A stretch of DNA of 64,000 bases from Vallitalea sp. (GCF_025211055.1 NZ_JAOARO010000051.1:26073-90072); one strand, 5' to 3'. Shown: positions 43,974 through 52,732, counted from the first letter of the stretch. Numbers and translations: made by a program. The notes: generated by a model not told the origin, from the sequence alone.

Positions 43974-45641
43974 ATGATAAGAAATGTTTTTAGTAAGATT
44001 ATTGGAGTTATATTAATTATGGGTATAATTGCTGGGGCAGTTGTATTGGTTATTCATGGTTTTGGTAATGATACTAGTGCTGTTAGTAATAATATAAGAG
44101 AGAATAATGAATTAAATGATAAGTCATTAATTGATGAAAGTGTTGATGAAAATATTGGCAAGATTTTAACTAATACAGTTAAAAAAGAGTTAAGTGAAAC
44201 ATCATTAAAATTGGATTTGGATTTAGATAATGATGACAATATTGATTATGTTCTTATGTTTGATGGTGGTAGTGGAGATAAGATAGAACCTACTGTTTCT
44301 AGTGGAAAGTGTATAGAGCATAAGTATATGAATGAGTATGAATATGAAGTAAATTTATCCAGTGATTATGGTAAGGTATTATTAACTTTCCATGAAGTAT
44401 TTGATAGTGGGATGATATATTATGTAGAGTATATTCCTAACAGTAGTTCAAGTAAAGCACTATCTTTTAGTGTAGAAGCAGGTAAGTCAGATAGCTATAA
44501 TATTTTTGAAGGATATTATGAAGATAAGACTTTAAAGTTTGATGATAAAGATGTGATATCAAGTACAGTTCTTTCAAATATAATTAATTTTATTGATGGA
44601 GAGAATAGTCATATTAAACTGGGAAGAGTATTTCATGAGAAAAAGCTGGGAAGAAGTGTAAAAACTGTTAGTGAAATAGAACAAAATATCAATATGGTCA
44701 TTGATGATGAAACAACCTATAGATATGAATTACCTGTTAAAAAAGGTTATTCAACAAAAGTAGAAGGAGTTCTATCATTAAAGAAGCTAATTATTGATAA
44801 GAAAGTCAAATTTAATATTGACACATTGATTGCAATGGATTTGGCTAATATAAAATATATATGGACTGATGGTGTATATTATGATAATCCTAGTACTTAT
44901 AGACCTACTGCTAAAAATGATTTTTTTAGAGCACCTTGTGCAACACATATGAGAGCTTGTTATTGGGTATTGGATCAAGGAAGTATTTTTACAACTTATG
45001 GAATAAGTCTAATGTATAGTTATGCCAAGTTATATAATGATAAGAATTACATTCCTACTGAACCAAGGTCAAATTGGATATATGAAGAATATGGTATAAA
45101 CGAGTACTTTTATGATACAAGATTCAATACAGATACTGTAAGTAGTTTTTTACATATGCAGGAAGTATATCCTGATGAAGAAATCAAGAGAGTATTAGAT
45201 AATTATTTTAAGTTTTATACTGATTTTGTTGATGCTAATAGTTTTTATGTTGATGAAAATATTTTTGTAGCTGACTATATGGATTATAATGGTAACATTA
45301 AGATGCCTCATTGCTCATTGAACCACATGCTTTCAGAAATGACGGTATTATATCGATATTATTTATTATATGATGATAAAGAAATGTTGGAGTTGGCAGA
45401 GAAATTCTTACAGAGTATATTGAATACAAAAGATGGTTGGATAAAGAATAATGGAGATTTATATTATTGTATTACAGAAGAGGGTAAGTATAAGATAGAT
45501 GATTATCCCTTAGTGACATATAATGATCTTAAAAGGGCAGAATACTATCTGAAAAAGATATATGGAGAAGCGCCACAGGAATACCAAGATATATTGGATT
45601 CAAAAGAAAAGTGGGCTAAGGAAAAAGGGTATCTAAAATAA
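43974..45641 (+). CDS. Membrane-anchored uncharacterised protein with helical-barrel-like C-terminus
   Basis: The 555-residue protein has an N-terminal anchor (IIGVILIMGIIAGAVVLVIH), a beta-rich part to about residue 210, then a helical, aromatic-rich region from about 290: YIWTDGVYYDNPSTYRPTAK, FRAPCATHMRACYWVLDQGS and MPHCSLNHMLSEMTVLYRYY. The C-terminal SLNHMLSEM-LYRYY-LYDDKEMLELAEKFL pattern is reminiscent of D-glucuronyl C5-epimerase-type alpha/alpha barrels, but I cannot assign it firmly. It acts outside the membrane if the anchor is correct. GAGGGGAG precedes the ATG. Single-gene unit. Confidence 0.55.
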   Translation: MIRNVFSKIIGVILIMGIIAGAVVLVIHGFGNDTSAVSNNIRENNELNDKSLIDESVDENIGKILTNTVKKELSETSLKLDLDLDNDDNIDYVLMFDGGSGDKIEPTVSSGKCIEHKYMNEYEYEVNLSSDYGKVLLTFHEVFDSGMIYYVEYIPNSSSSKALSFSVEAGKSDSYNIFEGYYEDKTLKFDDKDVISSTVLSNIINFIDGENSHIKLGRVFHEKKLGRSVKTVSEIEQNINMVIDDETTYRYELPVKKGYSTKVEGVLSLKKLIIDKKVKFNIDTLIAMDLANIKYIWTDGVYYDNPSTYRPTAKNDFFRAPCATHMRACYWVLDQGSIFTTYGISLMYSYAKLYNDKNYIPTEPRSNWIYEEYGINEYFYDTRFNTDTVSSFLHMQEVYPDEEIKRVLDNYFKFYTDFVDANSFYVDENIFVADYMDYNGNIKMPHCSLNHMLSEMTVLYRYYLLYDDKEMLELAEKFLQSILNTKDGWIKNNGDLYYCITEEGKYKIDDYPLVTYNDLKRAEYYLKKIYGEAPQEYQDILDSKEKWAKEKGYLK

Positions 45642-45725
45642 AATATACAAAAAATAATTCTTAGTAATATTATTTAACCATTTCACTTATTTATAGTAAA
45701 ATGGTTAAATTTATGTTAGAAAAGG

Positions 45726-45780
45726 TTGACTAAATTAGTATCATATGATAAAGTATAGTTGTTCCAAACGTTTGGTACAA
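45726..45780 (+). promoter_or_regulatory. larC operon promoter with 22-bp palindrome
   Basis: TTGACT (45726-45731) with TAAAGT 17 bp on is a plausible promoter. Over the start point lies TTGT-N-CCAAACGTTTGG-N-ACAA (45759-45780), symmetric except for the two N positions, with an extra half-site TTTGGACAA next to it. A central CG in such a palindrome is typical of LacI/CcpA-class operators; the binding protein is unknown. Confidence 0.55.
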
Positions 45781-45804
45781 ATTTGGACAACGGAGGTGAT
45801 AGAC

Positions 45805-46536
45805 ATGAACAAAGTACTTTATTTTGATTGTTTAGGTGGTCTAAGCGGCGATATGACATTAGGAGCACTTGTTGATTTGGGTGTTGATAAAGATATTCTA
45901 ATTGGAGAATTGAATAAGCTTGGTGTTGAGGGATTCAGCCTTGATATTAATAAAAAAAGAAAAGATGGAATTAGTGCGACAGATGTTTATGTACATATTG
46001 ATGAAAATATAGTCTATCCAAAAAGGAATTTAAATGATATTATTAATATTATAAATGATAGTTCAATTAGTGTAAGAGCGAAAGAAATCAGTAAATCAAT
46101 ATTTATCTTAGTTGCTGAGAGTGAAGCAAAGGTTCATGGGCAGCCTATAGGAGATATTTTCTTCCATGAAATAGGTGCATTGGATTCTATGGTAGATATA
46201 ATTGGAGCTTCAATTTGTATTGATTTACTTGATATTAATAAAATATATGCATCTCCTATTCATTTAGGTACTGGATTCATAGAATGTGCAAATGGTATTA
46301 TACCAATACCTGCCCCAGCTACAATGGAAGTATTGAGAGATGTGCCAGTGTATCAGACTAATATAAAAACTGAATTAGTAACACCAACTGGTGCTGCTAT
46401 TATTAAAACCATAGCAGAAGATTTTATTTCAATGCCTAAAATGACCATTAGAAAGATTGGTTATGGTTCAGGTAAAAAGAAATTACCTATAAAGAATTTA
46501 CTAAGAGTCTTAATAGGAGAAGAGGTGGTTAATTGA
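45805..46536 (+). CDS. larC: LarC-family nickel insertion protein, N-terminal half only
   Basis: LarC inserts nickel into the pyridinium nucleotide cofactor of lactate racemase-like enzymes, using CTP. This 243-residue chain covers the LarC1 region: YFDCLGGLSGDMTLGALVDL, EAKVHGQPIGDIFFHEIGAL, GFIECANGIIPIPAPATMEV and TELVTPTGAAIIKTI. It stops after LRVLIGEEVVN, exactly where the second domain (LarC2) normally begins. Full LarC is about 420 residues. No LarC2, LarB or LarE is in the window. GGAGGTGAT precedes ATG 45805. It overlaps the next gene by 4 bp. Confidence 0.88.
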   Translation: MNKVLYFDCLGGLSGDMTLGALVDLGVDKDILIGELNKLGVEGFSLDINKKRKDGISATDVYVHIDENIVYPKRNLNDIINIINDSSISVRAKEISKSIFILVAESEAKVHGQPIGDIFFHEIGALDSMVDIIGASICIDLLDINKIYASPIHLGTGFIECANGIIPIPAPATMEVLRDVPVYQTNIKTELVTPTGAAIIKTIAEDFISMPKMTIRKIGYGSGKKKLPIKNLLRVLIGEEVVN

Positions 46537-46940
46537 AGATAGCTGTAGTTGATGGACAGGGCGGCGGCATTGGGAAGATTATTATTGATAAGTTAAAAAA
46601 TAATATTGATAAAACTCATGAATTAATTGCACTTGGAACGAATTCAACTGCAACTACTGGTATGATAAAAGCTGGAGCGAACTCCGGTGCTACTGGTGAA
46701 AATGCTATAAAAGTAATGAGTAAAAGAGTTGATATTATTTTAGGACCACTTGCAATCATGGTGCCTGATTCTATGATGGGTGAAATAACAACTGAAATTG
46801 CCTTATCAATTTCATCCAGCGAAGCAAAAAAAATACTTTTACCCTTTAATAAGTGCAATATGGTTATTGCAGGAGTACAAGGTAAAAAATTAAATAAAAT
46901 TATTGAAGAATTAGTGCAAGAAGTACTAAGATATATTTAA
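46533..46940 (+). CDS. DUF3842 protein
   Basis: The 135-residue protein begins KIAVVDGQGGGIGKIIIDKL, a glycine-rich nucleotide-binding-like loop, and carries GTNSTATTGMIKAGANSGAT and IILGPLAIMVPDSMMGEITT, the DUF3842 pattern. TTG start, overlapping the larC stop (TTGA) with AGAGGTGG upstream, so translation is coupled to larC. The function is unknown; the link to larC suggests cofactor or nickel metabolism, which is inference. Confidence 0.85.
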   Translation: MKIAVVDGQGGGIGKIIIDKLKNNIDKTHELIALGTNSTATTGMIKAGANSGATGENAIKVMSKRVDIILGPLAIMVPDSMMGEITTEIALSISSSEAKKILLPFNKCNMVIAGVQGKKLNKIIEELVQEVLRYI

Positions 46941-46981
46941 ACACCAAGAAGGTTGTTATACTTTTTTGGTGTTTATTTTTG
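46940..46981 (+). terminator. Terminator or attenuator after DUF3842
   Basis: AAACACCAA pairs with TTGGTGTTT across a long loop, followed by TATTTTTG. It is modest, and read-through into the ECF gene is possible. Confidence 0.5.
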
Positions 46982-47033
46982 TTTAATAGAGAGTAATGAT
47001 AAATATCACATATAACTTGGAAGGAGAATTTTT

Positions 47034-47552
47034 ATGAAGAGCAAACAATTAGTTTATACAGCATTATTTGCAGCTTTAGGGGTTATATTACCTCAGATGT
47101 TTCATGTTTTTGGAAGTGTTTCTGGTAGAGTTTTGTTACCTATGCATATACCTGTTTTATTAGCTGGATTCGTATGTGGACCTATCAGCGGGTTGCTTGT
47201 TGGATTAATATCTGTACTGGTCAGTCATGTTTTCACAGGAATGCCACCTGTACCAATTTTATTTTTTATGATTGCGGAGTTACCTGTATATGGATTGATG
47301 GCAGGTCTATTATTTAATAAATTCAGATTGAACATGATATTATCATTGATTTTAGCAATGGTAGCAGGTAGAATAGTTGTTGGAATAATGATTATATGTG
47401 CAACAAGTTTATTTGGTATAACCCTTCCACCATTTATTAATGTAGTTGGGATGACAATAGCAGGTTTACCAGGCATAGCCTTACAGATAGTTGTTATTCC
47501 ATCAGTGATGCTTATAATGAAGAAAGTAGGATATCAATATGCAACAGCTTAA
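47034..47552 (+). CDS. ECF transporter S component
   Basis: The 172-residue membrane protein has five or six hydrophobic segments and the beginning KQLVYTALFAALGVILPQMF, with VLLPMHIPVLLAGFVCGPIS following, typical of ECF S components that bind vitamins or metal-related substrates and use a shared energising module. No AAA ATPase or T component is nearby, so it would use a general ECF module (group II). The substrate is not evident; the larC context suggests a nickel- or cofactor-related compound. It overlaps the next gene by 14 bp. Confidence 0.88.
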   Translation: MKSKQLVYTALFAALGVILPQMFHVFGSVSGRVLLPMHIPVLLAGFVCGPISGLLVGLISVLVSHVFTGMPPVPILFFMIAELPVYGLMAGLLFNKFRLNMILSLILAMVAGRIVVGIMIICATSLFGITLPPFINVVGMTIAGLPGIALQIVVIPSVMLIMKKVGYQYATA

Positions 47553-47958
47553 TAGTAATACATTAAATGAAAACAATTACACATGTATTGTGAAAAATAG
47601 TGATGAAGTGGTATTTACTTCAACTGAAAGAGGAGTGAAACCTTTATTAGATTATATTGATGAAAATCATGAATATATGGATATTACGGTTATTGATAGG
47701 ATTATAGGTAAAGGTGCCATGTGTTTAGCTATAAAAAGTAAAGCTAAGAAAATAATTACTCCTATAATCAGTAAAAAAGCATTAGAATTAGCCAATAAAT
47801 ATAATGTTTATGTAGAATATAAGGACGTTGTTCCAGGAATAATTAACCGTACAGGTACAGGTACTTGTCCAATTGAGAATGCAGTTTCTAACATTGAGGA
47901 TATTGAAGAGGCTTATAATATCATTTTGGAGACATTGAAGGAACTAGCTAAGAATTAA
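47539..47958 (+). CDS. DUF1893 protein (TM1506-like)
   Basis: The 139-residue protein has GVKPLLDYIDENHEYMDITV, DRIIGKGAMCLAIKSKAKKI and the end block NRTGTGTCPIENAVSNIEDI. This is the DUF1893 pattern; the Thermotoga TM1506 structure, to my knowledge, has a cytidine-deaminase-like fold. The conserved cysteine in CPIE and the G-x-G-x-M-C motif are candidate active-site residues. It is translationally coupled to the ECF S component, suggesting it processes the imported compound. Confidence 0.85.
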   Translation: MQQLNSNTLNENNYTCIVKNSDEVVFTSTERGVKPLLDYIDENHEYMDITVIDRIIGKGAMCLAIKSKAKKIITPIISKKALELANKYNVYVEYKDVVPGIINRTGTGTCPIENAVSNIEDIEEAYNIILETLKELAKN

Positions 47959-47967
47959 TATATATTA

Positions 47968-48017
47968 AGCTTTGCATATAAAACCATAGGCCATATTTTA
48001 TATACAAAGCTTTTTTT
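47968..48017 (+). terminator. Terminator of the ECF-DUF1893 genes
   Basis: AAGCTTTGCATATAAAA pairs with TTTTATATACAAAGCTT, followed by a T run. Confidence 0.85.
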
Positions 48018-48066
48018 ATCTTATACAGAAATCAGGCGTAGCCTCTTTTCTTGTAGAATAATGGAT

Positions 48067-48327
48067 TTATTTAATATTATTATAATCTGATCTGGCAGCA
48101 TAAAAACAATCAATATTTTTAAGGGGGATTTTAACAGGTTCAAACTCTTTGCCAGTATACATTACACCAGTAATACAATCTTTTTTACATTCTTTGAGAC
48201 GAAACATATGAGTGAACCCCATCTTTGATTTTATCATGACCATTTTATCTTGGTAATTCTTAAGATTCATTTTATCCATGATTTTCTTGAAAGGCATTTC
48301 GTTATAGTATATATCCTTATTATCCAT
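48067..48327 (-). CDS. Hypothetical protein, 86 residues
   Basis: A basic, soluble small protein: KKIMDKMNLKNYQDKMVMIK, GFTHMFRLKECKKDCITGVM and VKIPLKNIDCFYAARSDYNN. It has four cysteines, none in a CxxC pair. A good TGGAGGATAT site precedes its ATG on the minus strand. I do not recognise a family. Confidence 0.6.
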   Translation of the reverse strand: MDNKDIYYNEMPFKKIMDKMNLKNYQDKMVMIKSKMGFTHMFRLKECKKDCITGVMYTGKEFEPVKIPLKNIDCFYAARSDYNNIK

Positions 48328-48604
48328 ATATCCTCCATAGAATTATACTCATAACTAATATATGAGTTGAAAGTAAGATAGTATACGTATTGTTTTTCGT
48401 ATGTAAATAATTTGCTTGTTTAAAAGATGAAATAATTATATAATATAATTAAAGTTAAGGACTATTATGTGATTTGTTGTGAATTTGATAAATTTCATGA
48501 TGACTTTTATAATATCATTATAAAACACTGACTTGTATTTGCTATAATTTATGACATCAATAGAGTATTACGTAAAGATAATATATTCTTTGGGAGGTTC
48601 TATT

Positions 48605-49657
48605 ATGGAAGGTTATACAAGGGAAGTAAAAAATCAAATCAGTAGTTTAGTGGATCAAGATGGAAAATTTCAATTTGGAACATACAATAAACCAATCAAA
48701 AAATTAAATATGTTAGATGCTAAGAAACCATTAGGATTTCCATTTGGTAAGCATTTCAAAAATCTAAGATTAAAGGAATGGGAAGCATTTCAAGCAGGGA
48801 ATCAGGATGTTTTTATGCTTGGAGCTGTTTATAATACTAAAACTTCTGCTCTTAATCAATTATCTATCTATGATAAAAGAAATAATAAACTCTATAATTA
48901 TAGAAAATACTGTATTCCATGGAAACAAATATTAAGTACAAGCATGTATCAGAGTGAAAGTAAATATATATCAAAATATTTTATGATGGCAATATATAAC
49001 AATCTTGAAGAAGGTAAGATTAACATAATTGTGAAAATAAGAAGTAAGAATGAATTGCCAAATATAAAACTTAATATCACCGCTTTTCATTTAACAGAAC
49101 CTATTGTTATTTGTCAACCTTTTGATACTAATAGAGGGCTATATTCTCATAAAGCACTAATGAATATGGAGGGAACTCTCTATCTTGGAAAGGAGAAAAT
49201 ACTCTTTGATAAGAATACAGCTTTTACTATCATTGATGACCACAAAGGATATTATCCAAATAGTGTAAAATATGACTGGGTTACAGGATGTATTAATAAC
49301 AAAGATACAGGACTTATAGGGTTTAATCTAACAGATAATCAAATCAAGGATCATGAAAAATATAATGAGAATTGTTTGTGGATGAATGGTAATATGCAGG
49401 TACTACCACCAATCAAATTTAAAAGATTAGTTAAAGATGATAAAGAAGTGTGGAAAATAAGGGATGAGTATGGTATGGTAAATATATTATTTTATCCATT
49501 AGCCAAACTTAAGCTGAAATTTAATTATGGTATCATTTATTCAGATTATGAAGGTCCTATGGGAACATTTCGAGGATACATCAAGGATAAAAATGGTAAT
49601 AAAATTATACTTGATAAGTTCTTTGGTATGGGTGAAAAGAAAAGATATAGGGTTTAA
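48605..49657 (+). CDS. DUF2804 protein
   Basis: The 350-residue protein is beta-rich with the DUF2804 pattern: FPFGKHFKNLRLKEWEAFQA, FDTNRGLYSHKALMNMEGTL, DDHKGYYPNSVKYDWVTG and YSDYEGPMGTFRGYIKDKNG. The family is distantly related to lipocalin-like tocopherol cyclase/ hydroxyneurosporene synthase domains; the biochemical role is unknown. GGGAGGTTCT precedes ATG 48605; the frame is open to 48551 but without a ribosome binding site. Single gene ending at a terminator. Confidence 0.82.
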   Translation: MEGYTREVKNQISSLVDQDGKFQFGTYNKPIKKLNMLDAKKPLGFPFGKHFKNLRLKEWEAFQAGNQDVFMLGAVYNTKTSALNQLSIYDKRNNKLYNYRKYCIPWKQILSTSMYQSESKYISKYFMMAIYNNLEEGKINIIVKIRSKNELPNIKLNITAFHLTEPIVICQPFDTNRGLYSHKALMNMEGTLYLGKEKILFDKNTAFTIIDDHKGYYPNSVKYDWVTGCINNKDTGLIGFNLTDNQIKDHEKYNENCLWMNGNMQVLPPIKFKRLVKDDKEVWKIRDEYGMVNILFYPLAKLKLKFNYGIIYSDYEGPMGTFRGYIKDKNGNKIILDKFFGMGEKKRYRV

Positions 49658-49680
49658 TGCGATAGATATTTAAGCAATAA

Positions 49681-49711
49681 TAAAAAGGCTATTATACAGC
49701 CTTTTTATTAT
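49681..49711. terminator. Bidirectional terminator between DUF2804 and DUF2325
   Basis: AAAAAGGCT/AGCCTTTTT stem, 7-nt loop, A and T runs on both sides. Confidence 0.8.
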
Positions 49712-49720
49712 TAGAATCTA

Positions 49721-50008
49721 TTAAACAACAGATTCTAAGTTTTTTATAGAGTTATGTAGGGCATCAATACTACTGGAATGACATCTTAAAACGGGGATGT
49801 TTTTCTTTTTAGCTTCTTTGTTAGCAATCTTAACCATTTTATGTGAAACTGTACTAGTAAATATAAGTAAAGCATCTGGAGTTCCAATACTCTTACTTAA
49901 TCCACCTGACATTTGGGTAAATACTTTTAACTTGTGTCCAGCATTCTTACAGACTGTTTTATATTCTCTATGCATACGGTCGTGGCCACCAATTAATACT
50001 ATACTCAT
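49721..50008 (-). CDS. DUF2325 protein
   Basis: The 95-residue protein, SIVLIGGHDRMHREYKTVCK followed by TPDALLIFTSTVSHKMVKIA and PVLRCHSSSIDAL, matches DUF2325, a small Rossmann-like domain with the conserved G-G-H-x-R-M, often found near iron genes. The ATG at 50008 follows AAAGGTGAT; the longer frame to 50017 begins before it. The promoter carries a Fur-like box, so expression in iron limitation is expected. Confidence 0.85.
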   Translation of the reverse strand: MSIVLIGGHDRMHREYKTVCKNAGHKLKVFTQMSGGLSKSIGTPDALLIFTSTVSHKMVKIANKEAKKKNIPVLRCHSSSIDALHNSIKNLESVV

Positions 50009-50038
50009 AATAATCACCTTTTTAACTTATTTTCTTAT

Positions 50039-50067
50039 ATTATACTAAAAATGATAATGATTGTCAA
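50039..50067 (-). promoter_or_regulatory. DUF2325 promoter with Fur-like box
   Basis: On the minus strand TTGACA (complement 50062-50067), 17 bp, TATAAT (complement 50039-50044). The spacer and -35 contain TGACAATCATTATCA (complement 50052-50066), identical to the box of the metal operon at 30885-30899. Confidence 0.78.
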
Positions 50068-50088
50068 TATCAAATTTTAATTTATCAG

Positions 50089-50128
50089 AAAAACCCCTCT
50101 TGATTTTCGCTCTCAAGAGAGGTTTTAC
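50089..50128 (-). terminator. Terminator of the nfnA-nfnB-adh operon
   Basis: On the minus strand AAAACCTCTCTTGA pairs with TCAAGAGGGGTTTTT, ending in T residues 37 bp after the alcohol dehydrogenase stop. Confidence 0.8.
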
Positions 50129-50164
50129 ATTATATATAAGGTTGTAAGCTAGTTAATAAATTGA

Positions 50165-51322
50165 TTAAATATTTTTGGCAGTTGTACCATAGAATGCTGC
50201 TTTATATATTTCTTTTACATCTTCTGCACTTGATTGTCTTGGGTTAGTAAGGGTACATGGGTCAGCAAAAGCGTTTTTACTCATTCTATCTAAAACTTCA
50301 TTGAATTTTTCTTCTGTTATTTCAACTTCTGTAACTTCTTTTAGAGTAGTTGGGATACCAACTTTTTTGTTTAATTCTTTTAATTCAGTTACTAAGTCCT
50401 TAATTTCAAGTTGTTTTTCAATCTCAGCAAATTTATCTGTAGCTTTCATATTGTATTCTACAATGTATGGTAATAAGATAGCGTTAGCTAAACCATGAGT
50501 AATACCAAGTTCTCCACCAATTTTGTGAGCTAAACTATGAACAAGTCCTAGTGAAGCGTTTGTAAATGCCATACCAGCTAGAGTAGAAGCATTGTGCATA
50601 TCTTCTCTTGCTTTCATGTTACTACCATCAGCATAAGCTACTGGAATTTGTTTGAACACTAATTTAATTGCTTCCATAGCAAGTGGATCTGTATAGCTAG
50701 TTGCAGCTGTTGAGACATAAGCTTCAATTGCATGTGTCATAACATCCATACCTGTATTAGCTGTAATATGAGCAGGCATTTTTGCAGGAAGTGCTGCATC
50801 TAATAATGCAATATCAGGTGTTATTTCATAAGATACTAATGGATATTTAATATGATTTTCTGTATCAGTAATTACTGAGAAAGCAGTAATTTCTGAAGCA
50901 GTACCACTAGTTGAAGGAATAGCTAAAAATTTAGCTTGTGTTCTAAGTCTTGGGAATTTACCTGCAACTAAGTCTTCGAATTTTGTTTCTGGATATTCAT
51001 AGTAAACCCACATAATCTTTGCAGCGTCAAGAGCAGAACCACCACCGATTGCAATAATCCAATCTGGTTTGAATTCAGCCATTTCTTTTCCACCTCTAAC
51101 TACAGTATCAATAGATGGATTAGGTTCAACACCATCAACTATAGATACTTCCATACCAGCTTTTTCTAATTGCTTTTTAGCTTCATCTAAGAAACCAAAT
51201 CTTTTCATTGAACTACCACCTGTAACAAGTGTAGCTTTTTTACCTTCTAAAGTTGATAAATATTCTAATGCACCTTCACCAAATACGATATCTTTTGGAA
51301 CTCTGAACCATTGTAAACTCAT
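50165..51322 (-). CDS. Iron-containing alcohol dehydrogenase
   Basis: The 385-residue protein resembles the alcohol dehydrogenase half of AdhE and short-chain alcohol dehydrogenases of Clostridia. It starts SLQWFRVPKDIVFGEGALEY. NAD(P) region: IIAIGGGSALDAAKIMWVYY, PSTSGTASEITAFSVI. Iron ligands: MDVMTHAIEAYVS and LGLVHSLAHKIGGELGITHG. It starts 19 bp after the nfnB stop, so it is co-transcribed with nfnAB. It differs from the alcohol dehydrogenase at 13105. Confidence 0.92.
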   Translation of the reverse strand: MSLQWFRVPKDIVFGEGALEYLSTLEGKKATLVTGGSSMKRFGFLDEAKKQLEKAGMEVSIVDGVEPNPSIDTVVRGGKEMAEFKPDWIIAIGGGSALDAAKIMWVYYEYPETKFEDLVAGKFPRLRTQAKFLAIPSTSGTASEITAFSVITDTENHIKYPLVSYEITPDIALLDAALPAKMPAHITANTGMDVMTHAIEAYVSTAATSYTDPLAMEAIKLVFKQIPVAYADGSNMKAREDMHNASTLAGMAFTNASLGLVHSLAHKIGGELGITHGLANAILLPYIVEYNMKATDKFAEIEKQLEIKDLVTELKELNKKVGIPTTLKEVTEVEITEEKFNEVLDRMSKNAFADPCTLTNPRQSSAEDVKEIYKAAFYGTTAKNI

Positions 51323-51341
51323 TATAATTTCCTCCTTATAT

Positions 51342-52730
51342 TTAATTGTTTTTTAATTTATTATCTATTGCAGCAGCAGCTTTTTTTCCAGCACCCATGG
51401 CTAGTATAACTGTTGCTGCACCTGTAACAGCATCACCACCAGCATAAACATTTTCTTTACTGGTTTCCATTGTTTCTTCTTCAACAATTAATCCGCCCCA
51501 AGACTGAGTATCAAGTCCTTCAGTTGTTTGTCTGATAAGTGGGTTAGGGGTTTGACCTATTGCTACTATAACTGTTTCAACATCAATTACAAAATCACTA
51601 TTTTCTATTGGACATGGTCTTCTTCTTCCAGACGCATCTGGCTCACCAAGTTCCATCTCTATACAATTAATACCAGTAACATACCCATTTTCACCAATTA
51701 TCTTAGTTGGATTTGTTAAAAGCTTGAATATGATTTCTTCTTCTTTTGCGTGATGAACTTCTTCTAATCTTGCAGGAAGTTCGTTTTCACTTCTTCTATA
51801 GATTATATATACATTCTCTGCACCTAGTCTTTTTGCTGTTCTAGCTGCATCCATAGCAACATTACCGCCACCAATGACTGCAACACTATTACCAACTTTG
51901 ATAGGTGTTGGAGAATCTTTTTCATAGGCTTTCATCAGATTAACTCTAGTTAGATATTCATTGGCAGAGTAGACTCCATTAAGATTTTCACCTTCAATAT
52001 TCATGAATCTTGGTAGACCAGCACCACTACCGATAAAAACAGCTTTGTAATCTTCTTCAAGTAATTCATCTATTGTGATAGAACGACCAACAAGTACATT
52101 AGTCTTAATATTTACACCTAATTTTTTTATAGTTTCAATTTCATTACTAACTAATTTTTTAGGAAGTCTGAATTCAGGAATACCGTAAGATAATACTCCT
52201 CCTGTTTTGTGTAGAGCTTCAAATAATGTAATGTCATAACCCTTTTTAGCTAAATCGGATGCACATGAAAGTCCAGAAGGACCAGCACCTACAACAGCTA
52301 CTTTGATGTTGCTTTTTTCAATGTCTACAGATTCATTAGCGGTTGTATTTTGCATATGATAATCTGCTACAAATCTTTCTAAACGACCAATTGCTACTGG
52401 TTCACCTTTTATACCTCTTATGCATTTACCTTCACATTGATTTTCTTGTGGACAGACTCTTCCGCAGATAGCAGGTAGTGAGTTTTCAGTAGTGATTATT
52501 TTATAAGCTTCTTCGAATTCACCACGGCTTACCGCATTAATGAATTCTGGAATTGGTACATTAACAGGACATCCGCTTACACATGGTTTGTGTTTGCATT
52601 GTAAACATCTTCTTGCTTCTTGGATTGCTTCTTCTTCTGTGTAACCGAGAACTACTTCTTTGAAGTTTTTATTTCTGACTAAAGGTTCTTGTTCACTAAT
52701 GGGTGTTTTTGTTAGTGATTTATTAATCAT
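51342..52730 (-). CDS. nfnB: NfnB / glutamate-synthase small-subunit-like flavoprotein
   Basis: The 462-residue protein has N-terminal [4Fe-4S] cysteine motifs (CLQCKHKPCVSGCPV, Cys42/45/50/54; and ICGRVCPQENQCEGKCIRG), an FAD loop VAVVGAGPSGLSCASDLAKK, an NADPH loop VAVIGGGNVAMDAARTAKRL and the C-terminal VYAGGDAVTGAATVILAMGA. Alone it would be called glutamate synthase small subunit (GltA-like), but no large subunit is present and the upstream partner is NfnA-like. Together they form the bifurcating NADH-dependent ferredoxin:NADP oxidoreductase. It starts 2 bp after nfnA. Confidence 0.88.
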   Translation of the reverse strand: MINKSLTKTPISEQEPLVRNKNFKEVVLGYTEEEAIQEARRCLQCKHKPCVSGCPVNVPIPEFINAVSRGEFEEAYKIITTENSLPAICGRVCPQENQCEGKCIRGIKGEPVAIGRLERFVADYHMQNTTANESVDIEKSNIKVAVVGAGPSGLSCASDLAKKGYDITLFEALHKTGGVLSYGIPEFRLPKKLVSNEIETIKKLGVNIKTNVLVGRSITIDELLEEDYKAVFIGSGAGLPRFMNIEGENLNGVYSANEYLTRVNLMKAYEKDSPTPIKVGNSVAVIGGGNVAMDAARTAKRLGAENVYIIYRRSENELPARLEEVHHAKEEEIIFKLLTNPTKIIGENGYVTGINCIEMELGEPDASGRRRPCPIENSDFVIDVETVIVAIGQTPNPLIRQTTEGLDTQSWGGLIVEEETMETSKENVYAGGDAVTGAATVILAMGAGKKAAAAIDNKLKNN

Positions 52731-52732
52731 TT

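Noticed and set aside
46500..46560. Programmed frameshift from larC1 into larC2
   Set aside because: The next gene is DUF3842 in sequence, and no frame after 46536 resembles the LarC C-terminal domain.
51342..52730. Calling this gene the glutamate synthase small subunit
   Set aside because: No glutamate synthase large subunit is near, and the directly adjacent NfnA-like gene with its [2Fe-2S] motif fits NfnB better.
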